Positions 31,691 through 39,926 of a stretch of DNA of 44,431 bases are shown here, in pieces. Under the pieces are notes generated by a model. The model saw nothing but the letters and a program-made list of their open reading frames with translations. It ran no database searches and was not told the DNA's origin. Source of the stretch: Sphingomonadaceae bacterium. GTDB lineage: Bacteria > Pseudomonadota > Alphaproteobacteria > Sphingomonadales > Sphingomonadaceae. Position 1 is the stretch's first letter. Every line of letters begins with the position of its first letter. The DNA is taken from positions 1 through 44,431 of the forward strand of contig RFZB01000003.1 of the NCBI GenBank assembly GCA_009920915.1. The letters are read 5' to 3'. The position numbers and the translations under genes were made by a program.

Positions 31691-32848
31691 TTACAACGTC
31701 TTTTCGTAGACCCAATAATCTTTGTTGATGTGACTATGGATGGCGTCCGCAATGGCGTTCATCCCCTGATTATCATCCAAAATCCAGCCAATCTCACCCC
31801 GGCTGGCGCCATAGTGCGCAATGGCATTGCGGCGGATAAACTCAATCATCATGAACGCCAATTGGCTGGCCATGCGCGAGGATTGCAGCCGCTTGACCAC
31901 CCCCATCAGCGGCACGCGCATGGTGCGCACCTTGGGCTTGCGCAACCACCAGAGCAGCTTGGCCCAGTTAAACGGCAGCAGCGACCCGCCAAATTCACGC
32001 AGCTTTTCATTCACATCGGGCAGCACAATCATGAAGGCGACAGGCTCGCCATCATAGTCTGCCACCATGATCAGGTCTTCATAGACAATGGGTTTCAGCT
32101 TTTTGCCAACATAGGCAATTTCGGCATCCGTCAGAGGCACAAAGCCCCAATTTTCGCTCCATGCATCATTTAAGATGCCCAGAATTAAGGCGGCCTCTTC
32201 ATTGAACCGGGCCTTATTCACGCGGCGAATGCGGATGCGCGCATTGCGCTCCCCTGCGGCCACAATGCGCTGAACCAGCTCAGGAAAAGGCTTAGAAATA
32301 TCCAAATCCCATGTCCTGAGCGATTTGGCGAAGCGATAGCCTGCACCCTCGATCCAGTCCTGATAGGCGGCGGCATTATGGCCCATCATCACTGTGGGGG
32401 GATGATCAAAGCCTTTGACCAGCAACCCCGGCTCATCCCAGATTGAGATCGACAAAGGGCCAAGGGCCCGCACCATGCCCTTGGCGCGCAGCCATGTTTC
32501 TGCCGCGGCAATGAGCGCGGCTGCACTATCGGCATCTTCAGCTTCAAACAGCCCCCAATTGCCCGTGCCGGGGCCCATGCCCTGTTCTGGCGGCTGAGCA
32601 AGCGCCAGATGATCAATATGGGCCGAAATACGCCCCACCACCTGGCCGGCGCGTTCGGCGAGAAAAAACTGTGCCTCGCCATGTTCAAACCACGGGTTTT
32701 TGCCCGGTGTCAGCAGGCCATAAACTTCATCTTTCAGCGGAGGCACCCAATTGGGATCATCTGCATAAAGCCGAAAGGGCAGATCGACAAATGCCGCAAG
32801 ATCGGCTTTTGACTGCACAGGGCGGACCGACAAGCTGACTTTGGTCAA
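31691..32848 (-). CDS. GNAT-fold protein of unknown function
   Basis: A protein of about 385 residues. I favour the TTG start at 32848, which has GGAAG seven bases upstream and gives the N-terminus TKVSLSVRPVQSKADLAAFV; an ATG at 32953 adds 35 residues of unconserved look. Recognisable family wording includes FRLYADDPNWVPPLKDEV, NPWFEHGEAQFFLAERAGQV, VGRISAHIDH, and DEPGLLVKGFDHPPTVMMGH. This is a large family of GNAT-like proteins with no settled function, sometimes labelled N-acetyltransferase. It is transcribed away from the fatty-acid desaturase gene, sharing its promoter region. Confidence 0.7.
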   Translation of the reverse strand: MTKVSLSVRPVQSKADLAAFVDLPFRLYADDPNWVPPLKDEVYGLLTPGKNPWFEHGEAQFFLAERAGQVVGRISAHIDHLALAQPPEQGMGPGTGNWGLFEAEDADSAAALIAAAETWLRAKGMVRALGPLSISIWDEPGLLVKGFDHPPTVMMGHNAAAYQDWIEGAGYRFAKSLRTWDLDISKPFPELVQRIVAAGERNARIRIRRVNKARFNEEAALILGILNDAWSENWGFVPLTDAEIAYVGKKLKPIVYEDLIMVADYDGEPVAFMIVLPDVNEKLREFGGSLLPFNWAKLLWWLRKPKVRTMRVPLMGVVKRLQSSRMASQLAFMMIEFIRRNAIAHYGASRGEIGWILDDNQGMNAIADAIHSHINKDYWVYEKTL

Positions 32849-32886
32849 TGATCTACTTCCCTTATTGTGCGACTCAGCTTGCCCGT

Positions 32887-32916
32887 CCCGCCTTCTTGAT
32901 CTGATGTCAAGGCGGG
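32887..32916. promoter_or_regulatory. Imperfect inverted repeat in the GNAT-like/desaturase promoter region
   Basis: CCCGCCTT, a two-base bulge, TGA, a 7-base loop, then TCAAGGCGGG form an interrupted inverted repeat centred about 50 bases from the GNAT-like start and 70 from the desaturase start. It could be an operator shared by both genes or a hairpin in the GNAT-like leader. Confidence 0.35.
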
Positions 32917-32973
32917 CAGTATGCAAAGGCCATGTCCGCCATGATACTGCCATGTTAATAGGCTTAGGTGCGG

Positions 32974-34095
32974 ATGAGAATCGGAATGGATATGTCGAGC
33001 ACAGCTAGTACGCCCAGCAGCGCAACCGAAGCCCCCCTAACGGCTGCCCAAATTCCGCTGGCACGCCATCCAGATGATGCGGCCATGATCCGCGCTGCAG
33101 CGGAACTGACGCGCGATTTGAACGTGGCGCGGCCCGAAATTTATTGGCCAGATTTTTTGATCTGTACCCTGTTGGGCTATGCCGCCATGGCATTGGCAAT
33201 GACGGCACAGTCACCCTTTGCCCTTTTCGGCTGGGGTCTTGCATCGGTGCTGACACTGTATCGCGCGGCGCTGTTCATTCATGAGCTGACGCATATTCGC
33301 CCCACCGCGCTGCCCGGTTTTCGCTTTGCGTGGAATGCCCTTATTGGCGTGCCCCTGCTGGCGCCTTCGTTCATGTATGAAGGGGTCCATAGCCTGCACC
33401 ATGCCCGCACGCGCTATGGCACGGATGAAGACCCAGAATATCTGCCACTGGCACGGATGAAGCCGTGGACTGTGCCGCTCTTTGTGCTGATTTCGGCGCT
33501 AGGCCCAATTGCGGTGTTGCTGCGCTTTGGCCTGCTATCGCCGCTCTCACTCCTTTCTGCCAAGCTGCGCAGAGTGATTGTTGCGCGCTATTCCAGTCTG
33601 TCCATCAATCCCAATTTCCAGCGGCGGATGCCCGAAGGCGCGTTTCGCCGGATGTGGATTGCCCAAGAAAGTGCCGCCTCAATTTGGGCAATCAGCCTGA
33701 TGACGCTGGTCGCAACCGGCCGCATCCCGCTGCGTATTTTTCTGATTGGCCTTGGCATTCATTCTGGCATTGTTGTCATCAACCAAATCCGCACGCTGGT
33801 TGCCCATCTTTGGGAAAATGAGGGCGAAGTGATGAGCGTGACGGGCCAATATCTGGACAGCGTCAACGTGCCGCCGCCCGGCTTTTTGCCAGCCGTCTGG
33901 GCGCCTGTCGGACTGCGCTATCACGCGCTTCATCATTTGCTGCCAGGCCTGCCCTATCACGCACTGGGAGAGGCGCACCGCCGGTTAATCGCGGCACTGC
34001 CTGCCAATTCCTCTTATCATGGGGCAAGCTATCAGGGTCTGCCCGGGCTGGTTGGCCGTTTGCTGCGCAGCAGTTTTTCGACCACGGCGCGGTAA
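32974..34095 (+). CDS. Membrane fatty-acid desaturase-family protein
   Basis: A di-iron membrane desaturase of about 373 residues. The three histidine boxes are HELTH (103-107), HSLHH (139-143) and HALHH (317-321), with an extra conserved QIRTLVAHLW before the last. Hydrophobic pairs of helices flank the boxes. Start choice among GTG 32968, ATG 32974 and ATG 32992 is unsettled. Such enzymes introduce double bonds or hydroxyls in acyl chains; beta-carotene hydroxylases and sphingolipid desaturases share the motifs, so the substrate is open. It converges on lptG with only 9 bases between. Confidence 0.85.
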   Translation: MRIGMDMSSTASTPSSATEAPLTAAQIPLARHPDDAAMIRAAAELTRDLNVARPEIYWPDFLICTLLGYAAMALAMTAQSPFALFGWGLASVLTLYRAALFIHELTHIRPTALPGFRFAWNALIGVPLLAPSFMYEGVHSLHHARTRYGTDEDPEYLPLARMKPWTVPLFVLISALGPIAVLLRFGLLSPLSLLSAKLRRVIVARYSSLSINPNFQRRMPEGAFRRMWIAQESAASIWAISLMTLVATGRIPLRIFLIGLGIHSGIVVINQIRTLVAHLWENEGEVMSVTGQYLDSVNVPPPGFLPAVWAPVGLRYHALHHLLPGLPYHALGEAHRRLIAALPANSSYHGASYQGLPGLVGRLLRSSFSTTAR

Positions 34096-34104
34096 AGAGG
34101 TTCG

Positions 34105-35199
34105 CTATTCCTCAGTTTTGATGAGGACAAATTCACCAATCATCAAAAAGAGCAGAAACGGCCCCCACGCCGCCAGCAGGGGCGGGTAAATGCCCAGCCC
34201 GCCCATGGCGAGGCCAAAATTATCCGCCACAAAATACGCAAAGCCCAAGGCCATGCCAATAATGGCGCGCACGAAAAGCCGGCCAGATCGAGCAACGCCA
34301 AAGGCCGCCACAGCTGCCAGCAGGGGCATCAGCAAGGTCGACAAAGGCCCCGAAATCTTATGCCACATTGAAGCTTTGAGCGATTGAGTGGGCCGACCTG
34401 CGGCCTCTAAATCATTAATGGCAGACCAAAGCTGCATGAAGGACAGGCCATCGGGGTCGACCGAGGCCAACGTAAACCGCTCTGGCCCAACGCCCTTGGC
34501 AACCAAGGCGCTGCCCAAATCCTGCTTTGTGCCGCGCGCCACATCAAAACGATTGGCGTCTTGAAGGCGCCAACCGCCTTGCTCAGGCTGGCCGCTCTTG
34601 GCCCGAATAATCGCCTGCAGCTCGCCCTCTTTGCGCACATAAATGCTCACATCGGTAAGGCGTGTCGCGGGCCCGCGGCCTTGCACGGCCCCGGCATTGA
34701 TCAGCTGGGTGCCATCGCGCACCCAGATATCGGCTTGAATCCGGCTATCCATTGGGATTTTGGCATAATCCACTTTTTGCCAGCGATTGAGCGTGGCCGT
34801 TGCGCGCGTCACAATCCGCTCGTTAAAGGCAAAGGCAAAGGCAGCCACGCCAAGGCTGGCCAAAATAAGGGGCGCCAACACTTGATGTGCGGACAGGCCC
34901 GATGCCTTCATCGAGATGACCTCGCTATTTTGGTTCAGCGTGACCATCGTGATCAGCGTCCCCAGCAAGACCGAAAAGGGCAAGAAACGCTGGATGATTT
35001 GCGGTGTCCGCATTGAAACATAGCGCCACAAATCCGCATTATCATTGCCCGGCGCGGCCAAAATCTTGTCTGCCTCTCCCAACAGGTCAAGCGCCTGCAA
35101 CACCAGGACCAGCGCGGCCAACACAGCCAAAGTGCGGACCAAAAACATCTTGGCCATGTAAAAGGCCATGGTCCGCGATGGGAAAAACTGGGTTTGCAT
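34105..35199 (-). CDS. lptG: LPS export ABC-transporter permease LptG
   Basis: Half of the LptF/LptG permease pair that extracts lipopolysaccharide, or an equivalent glycolipid, from the inner membrane. The 364 residues have the YjgP/YjgQ architecture: one N-terminal helix (MAKMFLVRTLAVLAALVLVL), two more helices, a periplasmic beta-jellyroll (near 130-260), and three C-terminal helices. LGEADKIL and GTLITMVTLNQNSEVISMKASG are family-typical. It begins within the lptF stop (TAATG), a one-base overlap. Confidence 0.93.
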   Translation of the reverse strand: MQTQFFPSRTMAFYMAKMFLVRTLAVLAALVLVLQALDLLGEADKILAAPGNDNADLWRYVSMRTPQIIQRFLPFSVLLGTLITMVTLNQNSEVISMKASGLSAHQVLAPLILASLGVAAFAFAFNERIVTRATATLNRWQKVDYAKIPMDSRIQADIWVRDGTQLINAGAVQGRGPATRLTDVSIYVRKEGELQAIIRAKSGQPEQGGWRLQDANRFDVARGTKQDLGSALVAKGVGPERFTLASVDPDGLSFMQLWSAINDLEAAGRPTQSLKASMWHKISGPLSTLLMPLLAAVAAFGVARSGRLFVRAIIGMALGFAYFVADNFGLAMGGLGIYPPLLAAWGPFLLFLMIGEFVLIKTEE

Positions 35200-36401
35200 T
35201 ATGCCCGTCCTTCTTGCTGCGGCACGCGCACCAATAGGCGCCGCACAGCTTTGCCCAAATGTTCAAACCCGCGCTCCAACGCCCCAATTGGCTGGCCGCC
35301 CGGCTTGTGCGCCAATGTCCAGTACAACCAACAGATGAGGGCTGAGAACAAAAGAAAGGGCGTCCACAAGGCAATTGCTGGATTGAGCAGACCCAAAGAA
35401 CCCATGCCTTCTGCCCACTCATTCACTTTATGATAGGTCACAACCAAGACAATTGAGAGGAATACGCCCAGCGCCGAGGTGGATCGTTTGGGCGGCACGG
35501 CCAAGGCCACCGCCAAGAGCGGCAGCAACAGCATCATCGCCACTTCGACCAAGCGGAAATGAAAATTGGCCCGCAATTCATATCGCTGCGCCACGGGCGT
35601 CTCTGGCGCGGCACTCACGCGTACCAGTTCAGGAATGGTCAACTCCCGGTCCAGATTGCCACGGCTGCGAAACGCCTCAATCTTGGGCAAATCAATTGGC
35701 AGATCATGCGCGGTGAAGGACAAGACACGCGGCTGGCGATAATTGGGGGCATCATGCACCAAAACCCCATTGCGCAGCCGCAGGATGATGACATCGGGAT
35801 CATCAGTTGCCAGAAATGTCCCTTGCTGCGCCGTTACCGAAACGGTGCGCCCTTCCTTGGCCGCGACCCGCACAAAAATGCCATGAAGCTGCTTGCCATC
35901 ATCTTCACTGCGTTCAATCCGCATCGTCATCTTGCTGCCAAAGCGCGCAAATTCGCCCACTTTGATAGAAGCGCCCAGCGCGCCAGAGCGCAATTCAAAC
36001 CGAATGCCTTCATAGGCATAGCGCGCATAGGGTTGGACAAAGCCCACAATTGCCAAATTCACCAAGGCCAGCCCAATGGCAAAAAGATAGGGGACGCGCA
36101 GCAGCCGACCATAGCTCATCCCCACGGCGCGATAGACATCCAATTCTGAGGACAAGGCAATTTTGCGGAACGCCATCAAAATGCCCAGCATCAAACCAAT
36201 CGGGATGCCCAGCGATAAATATTCGGGCAGCAAATTGGCGAGCATCCGCCAGACAACGCTTACCGGACCGCCTTCCTGCGCCACAAAAGTGAACAGACGC
36301 AGCATCTTATCCAGCACAAGCAGCATCGCCGCTATGACCAGCGTCGAAAAAAGCGGCAGGGCAATCAGCCGGGCAAGATAACGATCGGTCGAGTTAAGCA
36401 T
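35199..36401 (-). CDS. lptF: LPS export ABC-transporter permease LptF
   Basis: Partner of LptG. The start at 36401 (MLNSTDRYLARL) gives 400 residues and a normal N-terminal helix; upstream in-frame codons encode unrelated sequence. The coupling motif FRKIALSSELDVYRAVGMSY and a periplasmic domain in the middle are visible, followed by three C-terminal helices. Translationally linked to lptG. The ATPase LptB and LptA/C/D/E are not in the window. In sphingomonads that carry glycosphingolipids instead of LPS, the Lpt machinery presumably moves those lipids. Confidence 0.93.
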   Translation of the reverse strand: MLNSTDRYLARLIALPLFSTLVIAAMLLVLDKMLRLFTFVAQEGGPVSVVWRMLANLLPEYLSLGIPIGLMLGILMAFRKIALSSELDVYRAVGMSYGRLLRVPYLFAIGLALVNLAIVGFVQPYARYAYEGIRFELRSGALGASIKVGEFARFGSKMTMRIERSEDDGKQLHGIFVRVAAKEGRTVSVTAQQGTFLATDDPDVIILRLRNGVLVHDAPNYRQPRVLSFTAHDLPIDLPKIEAFRSRGNLDRELTIPELVRVSAAPETPVAQRYELRANFHFRLVEVAMMLLLPLLAVALAVPPKRSTSALGVFLSIVLVVTYHKVNEWAEGMGSLGLLNPAIALWTPFLLFSALICWLYWTLAHKPGGQPIGALERGFEHLGKAVRRLLVRVPQQEGRA

Positions 36402-36541
36402 CACTTTTTCTGAATTCTGACAGCTGACCATGATTTGGCCGCAAATCAATTCCATACGCGGCTTACCAACAAGGATTAGGTGAGTCCGCGCCCAAGTGCA
36501 AACAGCCGGGCACATTTTTCGAGGTGGTCAGGATGGTCGTG

Positions 36542-37033
36542 ATGAAACGTAAATCCATAAAAATGGTTGCAGCGCTGGCGCTGATGGGGGTGGGCTTTGC
36601 CTCAACCCTTGCCGCACAGACGCTGGGCCCCGACCCCAGCCTGTGCGATGGCAGCGCGGAACCGACGATCTTGGTGCGCGTGACGGGCCTGAAAAGCCGC
36701 GACGGGACAATCCGGGTCCGCACCTTTTCGGGGGACCCAAGCACCTATTTTAACAAGAAATTTGCGCAAAAGCGCTTGCTGTACCCGACGCCAAATGCAG
36801 GCTCGGTCGATATTTGCGTGCCCGTAGGCGCGGCGGGGGTTTACGCCGTCGATGTGCGCCACGACGCGAACAACAATGGCGATACCGATCGGTCGGATGG
36901 CGTTGGCGCCTCAGGCAACCCCAAATTTTCGCTCTGGACAATTTTGCTCGGCAAAAAGCCATCGGCACAACAAGTGCAGGTCAATGTGGGCCGCGGCACA
37001 ACGATTGTGCCCATAACCGTCAGGTACCTGTAA
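36542..37033 (+). CDS. Exported DUF2141 protein
   Basis: A periplasmic or surface protein of about 163 residues with a signal peptide (MKRKSIKMVAALALMGVGFA, cut near AAQ). The ATG at 36542 has AGGA eight bases upstream; ATG 36533 is nearly as good. The DUF2141 elements are ILVRVTGLKSRDGTIRVRTF, GVYAVDVRHDANNNGDTD and NPKFSLWTILLGKKPSAQQV. Its function is not established. It lies three bases before the lipid-kinase gene and diverges from lptF, so it is the first gene of a lipid-related operon. Confidence 0.85.
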   Translation: MKRKSIKMVAALALMGVGFASTLAAQTLGPDPSLCDGSAEPTILVRVTGLKSRDGTIRVRTFSGDPSTYFNKKFAQKRLLYPTPNAGSVDICVPVGAAGVYAVDVRHDANNNGDTDRSDGVGASGNPKFSLWTILLGKKPSAQQVQVNVGRGTTIVPITVRYL

Positions 37034-37036
37034 ACA

Positions 37037-38005
37037 ATGACAACCCTGGCTCTTTTGTCGAACCCCAATTCAACCGGCAATCGGGCCTTTTTGCCCGATA
37101 TTCGGTGCTACTGCGCTGAGCGTCCCGAAATTTTTCATTATGAAGTCGAAGATCTAAGCCAGATTGGCGAAGCGCTGCGGTCCATTGCGCAAGTGGCGCC
37201 GCGATTGCTGGTCCTCAATGGTGGCGATGGCACCGTGCAAGCCGCGCTGACCGAAATCTACCATGGCGGATATTTTGGGAAGAATATTCCGCCGCTCGCG
37301 GTGCTGCCCAATGGCAAAACCAATTTAATTGCGCTCGACCTTGGCGCAGATGCAGCCCCCATTGCCGTGCTGGACCAGTTTTTGGACATCGCCCGGCAAG
37401 ATATGGTGCCCCATATTGTTGAGCGCGAGTTGATCTCGCTGAGCGAAGGCGAACATGGCAACCGCCCCGTGCTTGGGATGTTTTTGGGCGGCGCGGGCCT
37501 TGCGGATACCATTTTATATTGCCGCGAAAAGCTCTACCCGTCCGGCCTGCCCAATGGGCTGTGTCATTTCATTGCGGCCTTTGCGGCCATTTTTGCAATG
37601 CTCACTGGCATTCGCGGACGGTTTCTGCCGCCCCGGCCCAATCCTGTGTCAGTCTCGTTGATCCGCGATGGCGAAGGCACACGCCGCTTTTCATTCTTGA
37701 TTGTGACAACGCTTGAAAAGCTGTTGCTCAATGGCCGAACGGGTCAACAAGGGCGTGTCGGCCTAAAGCTTTTGGCGATTGAACAATCAGGTCGCGCCTT
37801 GGTGCGCGCCTTTTTTGCGGCCTTGGGCGGACGATTGGGAGTTGAGCCTGTCTCGGGCGTGCATGTCCAGCAAGGCGATGTCATTCGCATTGAGAGTGAT
37901 CATACGCGCGTTATTTTGGATGGGGAAACGTTCCACGCGACGCGTGGCCGCCCAATTGTGCTGCGCGCCACCCCGCCCGTGCATTTTGTAAAGCTGGCCA
38001 CGTGA
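37037..38005 (+). CDS. Diacylglycerol-kinase-family lipid kinase
   Basis: A 322-residue cytosolic or membrane-associated kinase of the DAGK catalytic (DgkB/YegS) fold. The nucleotide-binding NGGDGT is at 61-66 (LLVLNGGDGTVQAAL), followed by LPNGKTNLIALDLG, where most members read GTGNDFAR. The C-terminal beta-rich domain ends with VILDGETFHATRGRPIVLR. It should phosphorylate diacylglycerol or a related lipid alcohol such as a sphingoid base or monoacylglycerol. It overlaps the next gene, a TAM41-like protein, by four bases. Confidence 0.88.
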   Translation: MTTLALLSNPNSTGNRAFLPDIRCYCAERPEIFHYEVEDLSQIGEALRSIAQVAPRLLVLNGGDGTVQAALTEIYHGGYFGKNIPPLAVLPNGKTNLIALDLGADAAPIAVLDQFLDIARQDMVPHIVERELISLSEGEHGNRPVLGMFLGGAGLADTILYCREKLYPSGLPNGLCHFIAAFAAIFAMLTGIRGRFLPPRPNPVSVSLIRDGEGTRRFSFLIVTTLEKLLLNGRTGQQGRVGLKLLAIEQSGRALVRAFFAALGGRLGVEPVSGVHVQQGDVIRIESDHTRVILDGETFHATRGRPIVLRATPPVHFVKLAT

Positions 38006-38871
38006 ATGATGTAAAGGCGCTGGTTGCAGAAGAAATATTGCAGCCCGTTCACCCGCAAGTCAGCGCCATGGCCGAGGCACTTGCGGCCCTCTATGGGCCT
38101 GCGGCGCGCGCCGTGCTGTTTTACGGATCTTGCCTGCGCGAAGACCAGCTGGACGGGCTGATGCTCGATTTTTACGTCCTTGTGTCGGATTATCGCGCGG
38201 CCTATGCCAAATCATGGCTGGCCTTGGCCAACCGGCTTATCCCCCCCAATGTCTTTCCATTTGCGCACAATGGGCTGGCGGCCAAATATGCGGTGCTCAG
38301 CGAAGCGGATTTTGCCGCACTCAACCGTCCCGAGGCAAAGACTGTGTCGGTTTGGGCGCGCTTTGCCCAACCCACGCGGCTGGTTTGGTCCGCAGATGCG
38401 GCTGCGCGGGACCGCACTTTGGACGCTGTGGCGCAGGCCGCGCCAACGGCCTTTGCCTTGGCCCAACCCGTTGCAAACTCCGCGGATCCAATTGAAATTT
38501 GGCGCGCCGCCTTTACGCGCACCTATCAGTGCGAATTGCGGGCAGAGCGCACTGCCCGGCCGGATGCCATCGTCGAGGCTGATCTGGCGCGCTATCAGCG
38601 CTTTGGCGCTGCTGTTCACCTCTCAACCACGCTCACACGTCCGGCCGCTGAACGCCGCTGGGCCAAATTACGCCGCCGCGGAAAATGGATGAGCGTGCTG
38701 CGGCTGGCCAAAGCCAGCCTGACCTTTGCCGGCGGCATTGACTATCTGGCGTGGAAAATTAACCGCCATGCGGGCACGGCCATCGTGCTGACGCCGTGGC
38801 AGCGGCGGCACCCGTTGCTGGCGGCATTGGTTTTGGTGCCCCGGCTTATCCGCCAGGGGGCGGTGCGCTGA
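38002..38871 (+). CDS. TAM41-like nucleotidyltransferase (putative CDP-diacylglycerol synthase)
   Basis: A 289-residue protein without signal peptide. The N-terminal half has a nucleotidyltransferase core: VLFYGSCLRE at 38-47 (the YGS motif), LMLDFYVLVSDY at 53-64 with Asp56, and NGLAAKYAVLSEADFAAL at 90-107. This order and wording parallel mitochondrial Tam41/Mmp37, which makes CDP-diacylglycerol from phosphatidic acid and CTP (YGSG...DF..V, then KYGVIS..DL). The C-terminal half (WARFAQPTRLVW, then a basic segment) is compatible with membrane association. It is coupled to a lipid kinase whose product could be its substrate. The similarity is from memory, so function is a hypothesis. Its end overlaps the opposite-strand M23 gene by 26 bases. 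Confidence 0.55.
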   Translation: MNDVKALVAEEILQPVHPQVSAMAEALAALYGPAARAVLFYGSCLREDQLDGLMLDFYVLVSDYRAAYAKSWLALANRLIPPNVFPFAHNGLAAKYAVLSEADFAALNRPEAKTVSVWARFAQPTRLVWSADAAARDRTLDAVAQAAPTAFALAQPVANSADPIEIWRAAFTRTYQCELRAERTARPDAIVEADLARYQRFGAAVHLSTTLTRPAAERRWAKLRRRGKWMSVLRLAKASLTFAGGIDYLAWKINRHAGTAIVLTPWQRRHPLLAALVLVPRLIRQGAVR

Positions 38872-39787
38872 TCGCCTGCGCCAAAAGACGCTGAACACGC
38901 CCACGCAAAGCCTGACGCTGCGCTACGTAAAGCCCCGGCTGGCCAATGTGCCGCACCTCTGCTGGATCCATAGCCACACCCGCACGAGAGATTTCAAAAT
39001 GCAAATGCGGGCCAGTGGACAGGCCCGTTGACCCAACATAGCCAATGACTTGGCTCTGCCGCACTAGCGCGCCTGCCGCCACTGCAAGGCGGCTCATATG
39101 CGCATAGCCTGTCTCAACTTGGTCGGCATGCGCCAGCCGCACCATTTGGCCATAGCCGCCCGCCCACCCCGCCTGTGAAACACGGCCATCTGCCACAGCA
39201 TGAATGGGCGTGCCCCACGCCGCGGCATAATCCACCCCTTTGTGAAAGCGTGAATAGCCGAGCAAGGGATGCCAACGCACGCCAAAGCCTGAGGATAACT
39301 GCGCCTCTGGCACGGGGCGGATCAGGCCCGTCGCACTCTCGCCCGGCCCTGCAATATTTTGCCAGCGCGTCTCGCCTTGCGTCGACATGGGCACCAATTG
39401 GACGCGACGACCCGGCTGCGACACGCCAATATACAAGACTGCGGCCTCAGGCCGCCCGCCATTGCCCAACACCACATCAAACTGCGTATCCGCCATCATA
39501 TCCGTGGCAAAATCGATATGCGCGCCCAGTGCTTTTACGCTTTGCTGCGCGGGGTAAATACCCATGCCTGCAGCCCTTAAGCTGGCATAAAGGCCGTTTG
39601 TGACACGGCCAGAAAAGCGCACTGGCTGGTCCAAGCTGCGGTCAGGCGGAACCACTAGCCTGGGCACAGACAGGGCAGGCCTTTGCACCATGGGGGCAGG
39701 GGTCAGCCGCAGCGCCAGCGCTGGGCCAGCCAGCAGCAAGGCCCCGCACAAGCCCCAGAATAAGGGATGTTGCCTGCGTATCACCAT
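38846..39787 (-). CDS. M23-family (LytM-type) peptidase, second of two
   Basis: A 313-residue secreted metallopeptidase from ATG 39787 (MVIRRQHPLFWGLCGALLLA, signal peptide ending near PALA). AGGCG lies about four bases upstream; longer in-frame starts at 39868 and 40030 would add a second hydrophobic segment and run into the helicase promoter. The zinc ligands are His182/Asp186 (FHKGVDY), His230 (GYAHMSR) and His261/His263 (HLHFEI). Before the catalytic domain lies a 150-residue N-terminal domain (GRVTNGLYASLRAAGMGIYP) typical of DipM/NlpD-like or Csd3-like proteins. It probably hydrolyses or regulates hydrolysis of septal peptidoglycan. Confidence 0.9.
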   Translation of the reverse strand: MVIRRQHPLFWGLCGALLLAGPALALRLTPAPMVQRPALSVPRLVVPPDRSLDQPVRFSGRVTNGLYASLRAAGMGIYPAQQSVKALGAHIDFATDMMADTQFDVVLGNGGRPEAAVLYIGVSQPGRRVQLVPMSTQGETRWQNIAGPGESATGLIRPVPEAQLSSGFGVRWHPLLGYSRFHKGVDYAAAWGTPIHAVADGRVSQAGWAGGYGQMVRLAHADQVETGYAHMSRLAVAAGALVRQSQVIGYVGSTGLSTGPHLHFEISRAGVAMDPAEVRHIGQPGLYVAQRQALRGRVQRLLAQAISAPPPGG

Positions 39788-39926
39788 CGCGCCTGCATAG
39801 CGCCCAATGGTTAAAGCCACATTGCCAGCCACCCAAATGCGCAGCAGCGCGAGGCCAGCCCAAAGCATAGGTGCGACACCCAAATTGCCCCTTGCCTCGC
39901 CACCAGGGAAAGGCAATCTATGGCCA

